Positions 1-10,811 of a DNA stretch of 64,000 nt are shown here, in pieces. The notes beneath the pieces are model-generated. The model saw only the letters and a list, made by a program, of their open reading frames with translations, was not told where the DNA came from and did no database searches. Made by a program: the position numbers and the translations under genes. This DNA is from Anastatus disparis (lineage: Eukaryota > Arthropoda > Insecta > Hymenoptera > Eupelmidae): contig JAFFSR010000347.1 of NCBI GenBank assembly GCA_017163975.1, positions 7,678,001 to 7,742,000 of the forward strand. Direction: 5' to 3'. How positions within the stretch are numbered: the stretch's first letter is position 1; each line of letters opens with the position of its first letter.

Positions 1-789
1 TGTTCTATTACCGTTGTTAGTCCGATCATTTTGCAAATTTGTCTTCATTTGCGGCATTGGGCTTGACGTAATAGGATTCCCCCTCCTCCCAAATGTACTT
101 ACTCCTGGAAGTCCACTCGGAGTTAAGCCTGCCTGTACGTCAGCCAGAGTGCCATTTTCAATATTATTATATATCCTGAATGTGTCTTGGAAATTTACTC
201 TTGTATTTGTTGGCGGCCTCTGATCGTTATCTCTTTCTTGCTGGTTGCTTTGCTGCTCATCTATCCGTATACTAGATGACCTTGGATTTGGCGTTTCCTC
301 TCTTCTTTGTGTTAGGGCAGCTACTGACTCTGCCAGTGTTTTTATTTGCATTTGCATATTGTGAAGATATTGCATCATCTTAGTTGGCAATACAAACGGT
401 GTTCCATCCGTTGTTTGCATCACTGTTGTTGCCTGTTCGGTAACTTGATTTTGAGGGTTGGTGGATGCTTGTGCCTGTCCATTAGAACGTGATTTGTTTG
501 TTCCTTCTCTTAATGTCTCCTGTAGGTTTAACTTTATCTGAGGATCCTTTTCGAGCACGCTGAGAACATGTTCTTCATCGTGTTGCACGTTAGGGTCAAA
601 AATAGTTGACCCTGACTTCTCAAATATTGTCTTTTCCATAAATTCCTTTCTTACTCTTAGACGCTGTTGACGTATTGTCAATTCATCATTATTAGAATTC
701 GTTTGCTGGAATTCTTCAGCCGAATAATTCCCAATTAACCAATTTATTACTCGATTGGTTTTTTGGTGATAAAAGCCGTTAGTATGAAT
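1..789 (-). CDS. Partial gag-like ORF of LTR element A, truncated by window edge
   Basis: The minus strand is open from a TGA at 790-792 down to base 1, about 263 codons with no stop. The first plausible ATG is at 639. The product is hydrophilic, with a Gln/Asn/Thr-rich middle and an Arg/Pro-rich stretch near the window edge, and I see no zinc knuckle in the visible part. It lies about 2 kb downstream (minus sense) of a 5' LTR and primer-binding site at 2,695-4,040, so I infer it is the gag N-terminus of that retrotransposon. Repeat R1 (786-2,393) separates the ORF from its leader, and the upstream stop lies at the R1 junction. The family is not recognised from sequence alone; any long Gln-rich TE protein is an alternative. 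Confidence 0.5.
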   Translation of the reverse strand, partial: MHTNGFYHQKTNRVINWLIGNYSAEEFQQTNSNNDELTIRQQRLRVRKEFMEKTIFEKSGSTIFDPNVQHDEEHVLSVLEKDPQIKLNLQETLREGTNKSRSNGQAQASTNPQNQVTEQATTVMQTTDGTPFVLPTKMMQYLHNMQMQIKTLAESVAALTQRREETPNPRSSSIRIDEQQSNQQERDNDQRPPTNTRVNFQDTFRIYNNIENGTLADVQAGLTPSGLPGVSTFGRRGNPITSSPMPQMKTNLQNDRTNNGNRT

Positions 790-2393
790 TCAGTTAGTAA
801 ACTGTATCTCGAGAACTACTCGATGTATTTGCTCCTAATTTTGCATGGAATTTAGTTTTGTGACTAACTTGCTGGGAAGCTATTGATAATTTGGTTCTTC
901 CAGCGTAGTTTTCATTTTAAAGTTTTTAAAAAAAAAAAAAAATTCGATTTTTGGTTTTTTGGTTTTTTTTTGTTTACTACTCGATGAATTTGCTTCAAAA
1001 TTTGCATGGAATTTATTTGTGATTGCCCGGATAAAATAAATTTTTAAAAACTGATTTTCTTAGCTCAGTTTTAATTTTAGAGCATTTTGAAATTTTTGAA
1101 AAAAATGTTTCTATTTATTAAGCCAATAAAATCTTAAAAACTACTCGATGGATTTACTTCAAATTTCCCATACAATTCAATTTTTTGATGAACTGGTGCG
1201 GAAGCTATTGGGAATTGGTTTTTTTAGCGCAGTTTTCTTTTTAAAATCATTTTAAGAATTTTTAAAAAATTTCGATTTTTCATTTTTTTTGTATTTTACG
1301 TAAACTACTCGAAGAATTTGTTTAAAAATTTGTATGGAACTTTATTTCGACTGCCAAAAGTATTAGAAATTTTGTAAACTAATTTTCTTAGCGCACTTTT
1401 AATTTTAGAGCATTTTTAAAATTTTTTAAAAAGTTTTTATTTTTAATTTTTTTCTATTTTAGGAAAACCATTCGATTGATTTGCTCCAAAATTTGTATGC
1501 AATTAATTCGCTACTATCTGAAGAAAACAAGCTTTGGAAAACTAATTTTCTCAGCGCAGTTTTAATTTTAGAGCACTTATTTTTCATTTATTTTCTTTTT
1601 TGCGTTAACCATACTATAAATTTTCTCTAAAATTTTCATACAATTAATTCGCTATCGTCTGGAAAAAATAAGCTTTCGGAAACTAATTTTCTTAGCGTGG
1701 TTACAATTTTAAAGAATTTTAAAGATTTAAAAAAAAATTTCGATTCTTCTTTTCTTATTTTTTTTTATTCTACGTAAAGTACTCGATAGATTTGTTCTAA
1801 AAATTACAGGGAAATTATTTGCGACTGCCAAAAGAAGGGAAATTTTCAAAAATTGATTTTCATAGCGTAGTTTTAATTTTAGAGCATTTTTAAAATTTTA
1901 AAAAAGAAATTTTGAAAAGAAAATGTTATTTATTTAACCAGTTAGATCTCGAAAATTACTCGATGGATTTGCTTCAAATTTTGTATACCATCTATGTTTT
2001 TGTATAACTAGACGGGAAGCTATTGAAAATTGGTATTCATAGAGTAGTTTTTTTTATAGAGCCATAAACATGAACTGTATTTATATATAAATATGATTGC
2101 ATTTTATAATGATTAGAAATTTTGTTGTCATCATTCTTTTTATTACTACATTATATCATTTTTTCTATAGAACAAATTTTTTTGTATTACTTGATGATTT
2201 GAAATAAATTATAAATATTGAAAAAGCAAACAGCTAGCATATATGTTCAAATTTATAAAGTACAATATGAGTAAATATTAATGTTAGACAATTTTTTAAT
2301 ATTAAAATCACATTTAAATAAATATAAAAAAATTAATGAAACTCAAAGAACTCTATGAGAAAGCATTCCGCCAAAGCACTTGGCAGCGTTTTT
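786..2393 (+). repeat. R1 repeat, copy i: about 163-bp degenerate tandem units
   Basis: Eight degenerate units begin with variants of CTACTCGATG near 816, 977, 1141, 1305, 1468, 1608, 1779 and 1957. Each also contains a TTTTCTTAGCGCAGTTTTAA-like block. The copy ends with CTCTATGAGAAAGCATT followed by a conserved tail ending GCAGCGTTTTTT. The same family recurs at 10,071-12,792 (inverted) and 61,080-62,347. This copy is truncated at its left end, next to the gag-like ORF. No coding capacity is visible. Confidence 0.75.
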
Positions 2394-2715
2394 TTAAATT
2401 TATTAATTACGTAAAAAAATTTTATGTCAAAATTATTTTCCAAAAGAAAAAAAAATTTTAATCCACTTTTATTTTAACAAACAAAAATAATTTTATTGTT
2501 AAAAGAGAGAAAAAAAATTTTCCACGTGTTACTTCAAATATTAAATTTTAACTACAGTCAAAACGCCATCTTTAATATAAGATCCTTTGAGAACAACGCG
2601 AAGTCTGTTTGCGTCGACGACAACTACGCGCTCGACGCCATTTGCAAATTTCGATTTATTAAACGACGCGTGTAAGTCTGATACCGTTGACGCATCTATT
2701 CGTTGGGCGCCATTT
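2394..2715 (-). other. LTR element A leader with tRNA primer-binding site
   Basis: Directly after the LTR end (minus sense), with a 3-nt spacer, comes TGGCGCCCAACG at 2712-2701. This is the TGGCGCCC form of a retroelement primer-binding site that pairs with a tRNA 3' end; tRNA-Lys is the usual match for this form. The rest is non-coding leader running toward the gag-like ORF, broken by R1. Its position shows that the LTR at 2,716-4,040 is a 5' LTR with internal sequence to the left. Confidence 0.65.
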
Positions 2716-4040
2716 TATAACGGTAATTTACTACACGTTACAAAAGAAATTAGATTTTTTTAATTCCAATTTAACTTTAACTAAGTCTATGTATTTATAT
2801 TAGAATGCGGAGCTGCTAGAATTTATATTAACTATGATAAAATAGCAACAGACTCCGGTAAAGCTAGTTAGTATGTTAGATTGATGTGCGACGGAAGGTT
2901 TTTCTATCAACTCGTCGCTGCGCGTCTCTCTCTCTCTCTCTCTCTTACCTGATCGAGAGACGCGTTGCCGGTAGCGCAGTTTTCCTTCGTGAGGCAGGTT
3001 CCAAAATACGTTATATTAAAATATATGATATTACGTAATTAAATAATTTATAACTGCTCACAAGGACCGCGGAGGCGTCGGAGTAAGCAACGGGAAATAT
3101 ATATTTTATGTTTATTATAGTCAGGCAATATAAATTAATTGAAAGCACGTTTTAATAAAAAATAGAATTAATTTATTACAAGAAAAATATGAATATAATA
3201 AAGATGGAGTATGAATTAATCGAGAATGAAATAATATAATATATGAAATGTAATGTACACGTCTAATGAGAGAGTGAGCAAAGGGAGGGCGCGTCGCGAA
3301 CGAAATAGTACTCGCTTATGACGCTGATCGGTTATATCACCGATGGTACAATATGCCCGAACAAGTATCTTTCGAGGAGGAGACACTTGGATATCGCACA
3401 GTATAATTATACTTACAATAACGCACTGACCAGCTTACACTAATTACCTACGTGCACGCAGACGCCGCTCGCCCGTTATCGAAGCTTCTCCTCTGTACGT
3501 AACCAATACGTAGATGCTCTAGACTAGGTCGGTGGAAGACGTCCCTTCCCGGTCCTTGAATTCCGCTGAGCTCTGCCAAAGTGGTTGCCTGGACGTAGAT
3601 CGGGGGAATCCTATGCACGCCGATCAACGTATTTGTTGGCACTTAATGGCTGACCGCTAAGACGCGCGAAAAGCGGTCAAGCAAAACTCTACAGAAAGAA
3701 TTTCTGAGAGTTGCAACTAGCCAATATAATATAATATGCTAGTCGATATAAATTAACGACTTTTATTTAAGACAACGTTTCGCGCTAGCAGTTGCGAACT
3801 TAGTCTACCGTATTATACGACCACGTGGCGAAATTTTTTAATAAGCACAGCGCGGCTTAGGTTTTGTGCTAACGCAACGGTAGCCGGAAACTCTCTGAAG
3901 CGCCTCGCGGCCGGCGAGCTTCTCTCTAGCGTGCTGGTCGTCAAGATACGCACTTCTTTACTCGTCTTAGACGAGATATATGACCGAGCGTCTATTCTAT
4001 TTGGATACCTAAGATTCAAACACGGTAGAATACCGTTACA
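2716..4040 (-). mobile_element. 5' LTR of retrotransposon A (1,325 bp)
   Basis: This segment is homologous, in opposite orientation, to 56,431-58,160. Its minus-strand start reads TGTAACGGTATTCTACC (4040 downward). Its end is TATA where the other copy has TACA, a decayed TG...CA boundary. The length of 1,325 bp equals that of the second copy after its MITE is removed. No target duplication flanks it, as expected for one LTR of a longer element whose far end lies outside the window. Small ORFs inside (3448-3642) are not conserved in frame between the copies, so I do not call them genes. Confidence 0.8.
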
Positions 4041-5460
4041 AGATCAACTTATTATTCCATTTATGAGTGAATATTACTACTTAAACATTGATAAACTATA
4101 CTTGATCTTAGTTATATCTATTTTATTTTATTCCTGATGAAAGATTTACTTTATAAAAAATTTCCGTAACAATTAACTTCAAAGTTTCGGAATAATTTTC
4201 TATTTAATATGCTACGGTTAAAGACCAAAATTGTGCAATATTATTTCTAAAAACTTGGCAGAAGAGCCATTAGCTTCTAACAACTTATATTTGAGAATTT
4301 GCTGCTATCAACTTCAAAATTATTTATGCCTTTTTAAAACTTTCAGGGAAGATACCCTTCTTAATTGTAATACTTTTAATAAAATAAAATTATGCATTCT
4401 CTATCTCATCACACTATCTTTTTATTTTCAAGAGCTGTAAAATATATTAAATTTTACTAAATATCTACAAAAGAACTTGCCAGGCCCGTGGTTTAATATT
4501 TCATGGTGTAGTTGAAAATTAAAAGGTTTATATAGTAAAGATAAGTGAGAGAAAACTAAGAATTTTTTTTCGTATTACATCGCATGCATTACAAAAAATA
4601 ATTTTCGAGGTCAAAATAGAATTTTGTTCATTGTATTTGGATGTATCTTTATTCTTTATCGTTTAATATTAAATAAAATATTTTCTATCAATATAATACA
4701 GAAAAAAATCACACGCACCATGATGTAAAAATATATTGTACAATATTTTGAGCGGAATGTTAATGTTCTTAATAATATTCTTTGAATATAGAAAACTACT
4801 ATCCATCGGATGTGAATAATCATTGAAAGGTATATATATATATATATATATATACAGAATAGATAAGACAGATAAAAATTGTACATGTACATAATTGGTT
4901 TATAGATTCATATTTTTACTTATTATTCAACACACTTGAATTAGCTAATAATTCAATTCTAAAGCAGTACTCACATACATTGAGCATTTCACCAACAAAA
5001 TATTAAACCACGGGCCTGGCAAGTTCTTTTGTAGATATTTAGTAAAATTTAATATATTTTACAGCTCTTGAAAATAAAAAGATAGTGTGATGAGATAGAG
5101 AATGCATAATTTTATTTTATTAAAAGTATTACAATTAAGAAGGGTATCTTCCCTGAAAGTTTTAAAAAGGCATAAATAATTTTGAAGTTGATGGCAGCAA
5201 ATTCTCAAATATAAGCTGTTAGAAGCTAATGGCTCTTCTGCCAAGTTTTGAGAAATAATATTGCACAATTTTGGTCTTTAACCGTAGCATATTAAATAGA
5301 AAATTATTCCGAAACTTTGAAGTTAATTGTTACGGAAATTTTTTATGAAGTAAATCTTTCATCAGGAATAAAATAAAATAGATATAACTAAGATCAAGTA
5401 TAGTTCATCAATGTTTAAGTAGTAATATTCACTCATAAATGGAATAATAAGTTGATTTGA
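4041..5460. repeat. Long foldback (inverted-repeat) element
   Basis: Two arms of about 455 bp (about 4,044-4,503 and 4,998-5,457) are near-perfect inverted copies separated by about 500 bp. The outer ends read TCAACTTATTATTCC and its complement; the inner ends read GGCCCGTGGTTTAATATTT and its complement. Each arm contains the same 69-codon open frame (4231-4440 and 5059-5268), which is mirrored by the inverted repeat and has no other sign of coding. The spacer holds a short TA run near 4,833. It abuts the LTR at 4,040. Confidence 0.8.
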
Positions 5461-5599
5461 TAAATCATTTTTGTTTCAATTTTGATGTGTACTATCATCG
5501 CTATCTTCATCTCAATAATCCCTTTTTTTCAAAAATTATTTGGCAAAGTTTTGTCTATCAAAGAGAATATAAATTAAACATTTTATGGATTTTATATTA

Positions 5600-6004
5600 T
5601 TAAGGTGTGTCCTCATACCGGCACAGAGATTTACCTTATCTACATTTAAATTATGCATTTTAATAAAAATTTAACTATTTTTTACTAAAATTCATAGAAG
5701 AGGCATATTCTTAACATTATAAAGAATTTATTGCAACGGTAAAAGACAGAATAACAGTGAAAATGAAGACAAAAACTGCATAATACAATTATTCATAACT
5801 ACATTGAAAAATTAATCGTATTAAGCAGTTTTCGCCTTTATTTTTACCCTTATATTGTCTTTTAACGTTGCAATAAATTCTTCGGCATGTTAAGAATGTG
5901 CCTCTCCTACGAATTTCAGTCATGAGTAGTTAAATTTCTATTAAAATTCATAATTTAAATGTAGATAAGGTAGAACTCTATGTCGGTATGAGGATTCCCC
6001 TTAA
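5600..6004. mobile_element. TTAA-flanked MITE, 405 bp (copy 1)
   Basis: TTAA at 5600-5603 and 6001-6004 bracket an element with long terminal inverted repeats. The left end continues GTGTCCTCATACCGGCA and the right end holds the complement, TGTCGGTATGAGGA. The arms pair over more than 120 bp around a short centre. TTAA duplication is the hallmark of piggyBac-type transposition, so a non-autonomous piggyBac-like MITE is likely. A second copy of the same length is at 57,359-57,763. Confidence 0.75.
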
Positions 6005-8257
6005 AAAGTAAGAATTGAATACAGAAGTACTCGACGATTGCTTCATTGATTTCAAAACTTTCTTTAGCCGAAACTGTAAATATTTCATGAATTCTATATT
6101 ATTAAAAAGAATGAATGGAATACAGAAGTACTCGACGATTGCTTGATTGATTTCAAAATTTTCTTAAGCAAAAACTATAGATGAATCTAGTAAAAGGTAT
6201 AAACCTAATAATAATTACTCAATTCATTTCAGTACTGAAATTAAAAAAAAAAAATATGATGTATGTAGTAAAAAAAAAAGAAATATTTAGAAAAAATGTT
6301 CTCGATAATGAGTTAGCTACTAGTCAAAGAAAAAACTCCTATATAAATTTGGACTTATTACGTCAATTAGATGGATAATTAAGGCAAAAATATCTTTACG
6401 CTCAAGCTTATATAAAATAATGTATGACTAGGGGGTAAGCCTCCCCTGGTGAAAGAGATTTGTAATAAAAAATGATAAAAGATGATAATCATGAATAAAA
6501 AGTGATTAAAATGGATAAATCTTGATAATGAGAGATAAAAATAAAAAAAATAGATAAAAATGGATAAAAATGGATAAAAAGTGTAGAAATTCGGACATTT
6601 TATCCGTTTTTATCCATTTCTATCGGTTATATTATTATTTTTCACATTAAATTAATTTTTATTATTTTTTATCAGTTTTTATCAATTTATATAATAAATT
6701 TTTAAAATATTTTAAGTCTTATAAATAGCATGTAAAGTAGGTAATGTATAGGTTTTCAAAAATTGTATTCTTCTAATTCATTTGCAAATTTTTTAAAACA
6801 ATTATAGGTTAATACTTTTCGTGTGATTACTAATGTAAAATAAAAATTTTAATAGAAAGTTGCCGCTTTCAAGCCGGAGGACAGAAATTATTATTTTTTC
6901 CACTATGCATCTCTACTCATCAAGCATAGTCAGATGGTAAACTATTAAAAAAGATAATATAATGTATGCTACTATTATCGTAAGCTTATTTATATTTTGT
7001 CAAATTCACGCCTAATTAAGGCATTATATTTACACGGTCTAATCAGAGCAAAATCTGAGTTTGAATGCGCGATTAATACTTTACAATAATATATTTATTG
7101 GTAGTACTCTACCTTATTAACTTGTAATAACTTGGTGATATTTGGTTTTTATTGAGGAAAAACCAAACTGTCACTTGTTAAATTTGCTGTGTGAGTAAAG
7201 ACGACGTTTTTCTTTAAATTTAGAGAACGAAACGTCATGCCTCTCTTGATTCGATAAATGTAAATTCAATCTATGAAACTTGATATTATTAATTTTATTA
7301 TTATACTTACAATGTGAATTTGACAAAATTAAAACAAATTTGATCCATGCAGAGAAGCCGTCACGTTACTGATCATCAGATTATCTAAGTTTCTGCATGG
7401 TCACAACCACGTGCATATATTTTATTTGTGTGTAATTTTGATTAAGTGTATTTTGTTATGTTCATAAGCGTGAAAAATGAGCTAATCCGTTTGTAGCCAG
7501 GACGCCATGCCTCACTACTTCGGGATCGTATGCCCAGATAAAAGGAAAGCAAAAAGAAGTGAGGATAAATAGGTTTTATTTCTATTGCCTCTCAGTACCT
7601 GCATGAAGTCCGTTTAATTATTCGGAATTTCAATAATTTAATAGATTTTTATTTCAATAAATACTTGCAGATGCTTAAAAGCAAAACACCATTTTTATAT
7701 TGCATTTGCAAGTTATCACTTTATCACGACAAAAAGAAACTTTGAAATCACTTAAATATTTCAACTTTGTTGACTAATTTTAAAAGCACTACGCGCAATA
7801 AGGAACTAATGTTATAAGCAAATAAACGGGTTTGCATACCGAGCATATGCCAATCTGCTTCGCCGTCTTAGTATTTGCTTATAACAAGAAAACACATTTC
7901 GATTCTATTTAAATTTAAGATGACTTTATTAATTATAAGCAGGCACGAGAGTGACTCTCTTTACATCTTAACCTTAAAACATAGGCTCGCTTTCAAGCCA
8001 CCGACGTTCAAATCGCCTCTCTTACGCCAGAAAAGGGATATTATATTTACAGCGCGTAGGTAACGGTAGGAAGCATGGGCGTAGCTGCGTGCAAGTGAAC
8101 GCGCGTTCGGTTCTCGATCGAGTACCGATTAAAGCAATGCGTCACAATAACTTAAATCTAAATAATTTTTAATTACTTCAAATTATATCAATTGACGATA
8201 ATTTTTTTTTTTTATAAAAATAAAAAAATAAATATTTTAATTACAAATGAATTATAG
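6005..8257. other. No gene seen; minor repeats only
   Basis: I see no supportable gene here. Contents are an about 101-bp direct duplication (AATACAGAAGTACTCGACGA at about 6,018 and 6,119), an A/T-rich block with iterated GATAAAAATGG at about 6,470-6,640, and a 14-bp inverted pair GTTATAAGCAAATA (7811-7824) / TATTTGCTTATAAC (7872-7885). That pair could form a long-loop hairpin but does not fold like a tRNA. Confidence 0.6.
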
Positions 8258-8440
8258 TAAAGGAGAATGCCTGCGAGTATTTTAAGTGATGCCCAAAAAA
8301 AAACTAACTTCTAAAACCTATATCATCATTTAGAGCACAAAAAACATGAATTTTAAAATAAAATTGACTTTCTTAACAGCAGGAAAACTGGAGATATTAA
8401 ATGACAAAGTTTGCACCTCATTCATAGCCGAAAATATTTC
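8258..8440 (-). repeat. Dispersed repeat fragment, inverted copy of 53,765-53,945
   Basis: The block containing CTAAAACCTATATCATCATT and ATAGCCGAAAATATTTCATT reappears as its reverse complement near 53,765-53,945. This indicates an old interspersed repeat. No ORF is conserved between the copies. Confidence 0.6.
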
Positions 8441-8604
8441 ATTTGAAATAAATAATAGTACATTGTGTACCAAGGGCGCAAAATAGGGGATTCCGGCCAG
8501 AGTGCGAATGAGCGCCAGAGTGAAGCAAGGGTGGTAAATTCGCACGAGGGCCACAAATCCCCTTGCGCCCGTGGTATACATATTGTTTTTTTATCCAAAG
8601 GGTG

Positions 8605-8745
8605 GAAAATTCGATTTCTATGCTTATCAAGCGGGCGCAAAATAGTACATTCCCGCCCTAGGGCGCATTTGTCAATTTTGCGCCCTAGGGCGAGAATGTA
8701 CTATTTTGCGCCGGCTTGACACGCATAGAAAATCGAATTTTGCGC
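8605..8745. repeat. GC-rich palindrome centred near 8,668
   Basis: The arms contain GGCGCAAAATAGTACATTC and its complement, meeting at CGCCCTAGGGCGCA / TGCGCCCTAGGGCG. The outer arms share TTCGATTTCTATGC and its complement. This is a snap-back structure of about 140 bp, probably a MITE remnant. Local GC content is well above the surroundings. Confidence 0.7.
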
Positions 8746-8803
8746 CCTGAGGGTGAAAAAAAATATTACTTGAGCTAATAATAATAATACAATAGACAAA
8801 AAC

Positions 8804-10070
8804 GTGACAATTTCATCAGAAAATAATACAACTATTGACGAAACAGTTAACGACTTACAGGAATTTTCTATTAAACAGGAAAGTTATCACGAAATAGAGG
8901 GTATTAAAAACCTAGAAAATATAATTTTTGGTAATAATAATAAAAATAATAATACTAATATAAAAAATAATTTCAAGATTAGTACCTGATTTCACGGGTA
9001 AAAACACACCTTTAGAAAAATACATTAATGCGTTACAAATTGTAAAAGATTTACTAAGTGCTGATGAACAAAAGAAATTTATAAATTATTTAAGATTTAA
9101 AGTATCAGAAACGATTCGTACTGCTATAAAACGTAGAAATATTAAAAATATTGCAGATTTTATTAAAACAATAAAAAAATTATATCCTGAAATCGATAAT
9201 CTACATTCCTTGTATGCAAAATTGGAACAAATACAACAAGAAGAAAATAAATCAGTGGTTGATTATGTAGAAAGAATAACAAAGTTAACATTAAAAATCA
9301 GAGATAAGAAAAAAATGAAACGGGTATATTAGCAGATGCTTACCAACGTTTCGTAAATGAATTAGCTAATGACACACTAAAATTTTTTAAACAAGGATTA
9401 AGGAGATGTAAAACGGACACTACACCTGTCCTTATAGATATTAGCTTCCTTTACATTTTATTGCTGAATTTCCAGAAAAGAAATGCATTAGCTCGTAGTA
9501 TGTACCATGATAATTATTTAGATAAATTTTCAAATAAATTCAATCATTAGTTTTTAAGATATTTGGATTCCTATAGAAAATTAAAAAATGTTAATAAATA
9601 ATTTTGGAACTCAAAATTCTCAATAACTAATGAATGGATTTATTTAAAAATTTAACCGAATAATCTTTATGGTACATACTACAAGCTGATGCATTTTTTT
9701 ATTGAAAATTTTTCAATAGGATGTTAAGATAGTGAATATTTATGAGTACAGGTGTAGTGTCCATTTTACATCCCCTTAAACAATGACTCTAGATATGAAT
9801 TGGAAGAGGTAGCAGATTATTCAAGTGCAACCCTTGAAGCAATAGAAATTAAAAAACAACTGGAGAAACAAAAGGATATTAGGGCAAAAGCAACTTCATC
9901 CAGACAGCAAATTATGTATAGTGAAATTTTTCAAGATAAACCTAAAAAAATTCAGTGCTGTCAAATATGTAAGGACGTAGGGCATGAAGCATTGTGCTGC
10001 AATAATGCAAGCTGCATATATTGTAAACAGTCAACTCATCTATCATATCAGTGCACGAATAGAAAAGAAA
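8804..10070 (+). pseudogene. Retro C gag, N-terminal part (Ty3/gypsy-like), disrupted
   Basis: The gag frame starts with an acidic Asn-rich N-terminus (8804-8989) and shifts frame near 8,982 and again in an A-run near 9,312. In between is a helical capsid-like stretch. A 382-bp TTAA MITE (9398-9779) then interrupts it. The frame resumes at 9,800-10,070 with two CCHC zinc knuckles, CQICKDVGHEALCC and CIYCKQSTHLSYQC. Element R1 cuts it at about 10,071, and more knuckles follow at 12,793. Gag would form the particle and bind element RNA. As it stands this is a relic. Confidence 0.7.
9398..9779. mobile_element. TTAA-flanked MITE, 382 bp, inside retro C gag
   Basis: TTAA at 9398-9401 and 9776-9779 flank 28-bp terminal inverted repeats. 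These begin GGAGATGTAAAACGGACACT on the left and GGGGATGTAAAATGGACACT on the complement of the right, with two mismatches over the whole repeat. There is no ORF. TTAA duplication points to piggyBac-type mobilisation. It splits the gag of retro C, so it is younger than that element. Confidence 0.85.
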
Positions 10071-10728
10071 AAACGCTGCTAAGTGCTCTAGCGCAATGCT
10101 TTCTCATAGAGCTCCTTGAGTTTAAGTAATTTGATTTTAATTTTAAAAAGTGATTTCAATGTAAAAAACTACTCATAAAAAATATTTTCCAATATCTTTT
10201 ATATAACTTATACTTAAATTTAAAATATTTTATGTTCATTTAATTTTTAAAATGGCTCTTCTTAAATTTAAAGCAGATCTATTGATTATTTTTCTTTATC
10301 TAAGTGGCTAATAAAATACAATTTTTTAAAGTGAAACTTTTTTACTGACAGTATACATCTCTCATAAGAGACGTATAAAAAAAATTATACGGGAGTGAAT
10401 TGTTTTCGTGACGGTACATGCAGCAGAACTAATGAAATGAAAGTGTATATATATATTCCGCTGTACGATTTTAAAGTTTTACGGAATGTTCCAGCGAAAT
10501 ATTTGTGGTATCTTCCTGAAATCTTTCATGCAATATTTCACTGAAAAATTGGGATGTTGCGTGAAAAATTTTTTTTAAATCTATTGTATCCGTCATTTAG
10601 AAAAAGAAAAAATAGAGGACACGTATTTTTTCTTTTATCATAAAAATGAAAACTCAAAGAGATAGAGGCAATTCAAAATTGGTGTGACGCTACGAGTACA
10701 GGTGAACTCGTGACATACATTGGCGCTA

Positions 10729-10811
<83 letters not shown>

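Noticed and set aside
3448..3642. 64-codon ORF shared with 56,837-57,034
   Set aside because: Both lie inside LTRs. The two peptides diverge by frame after a short start, so the frame is not under selection.
4231..5268. Two near-identical 69-codon ORFs on opposite strands
   Set aside because: They are the same frame in the two arms of an inverted repeat; similarity is explained by the repeat, with no codon-level evidence of coding.
7811..7885. Possible tRNA or structured RNA with a 14-bp stem
   Set aside because: No acceptor-anticodon-T-arm layout or conserved T-loop; only one long-loop stem.
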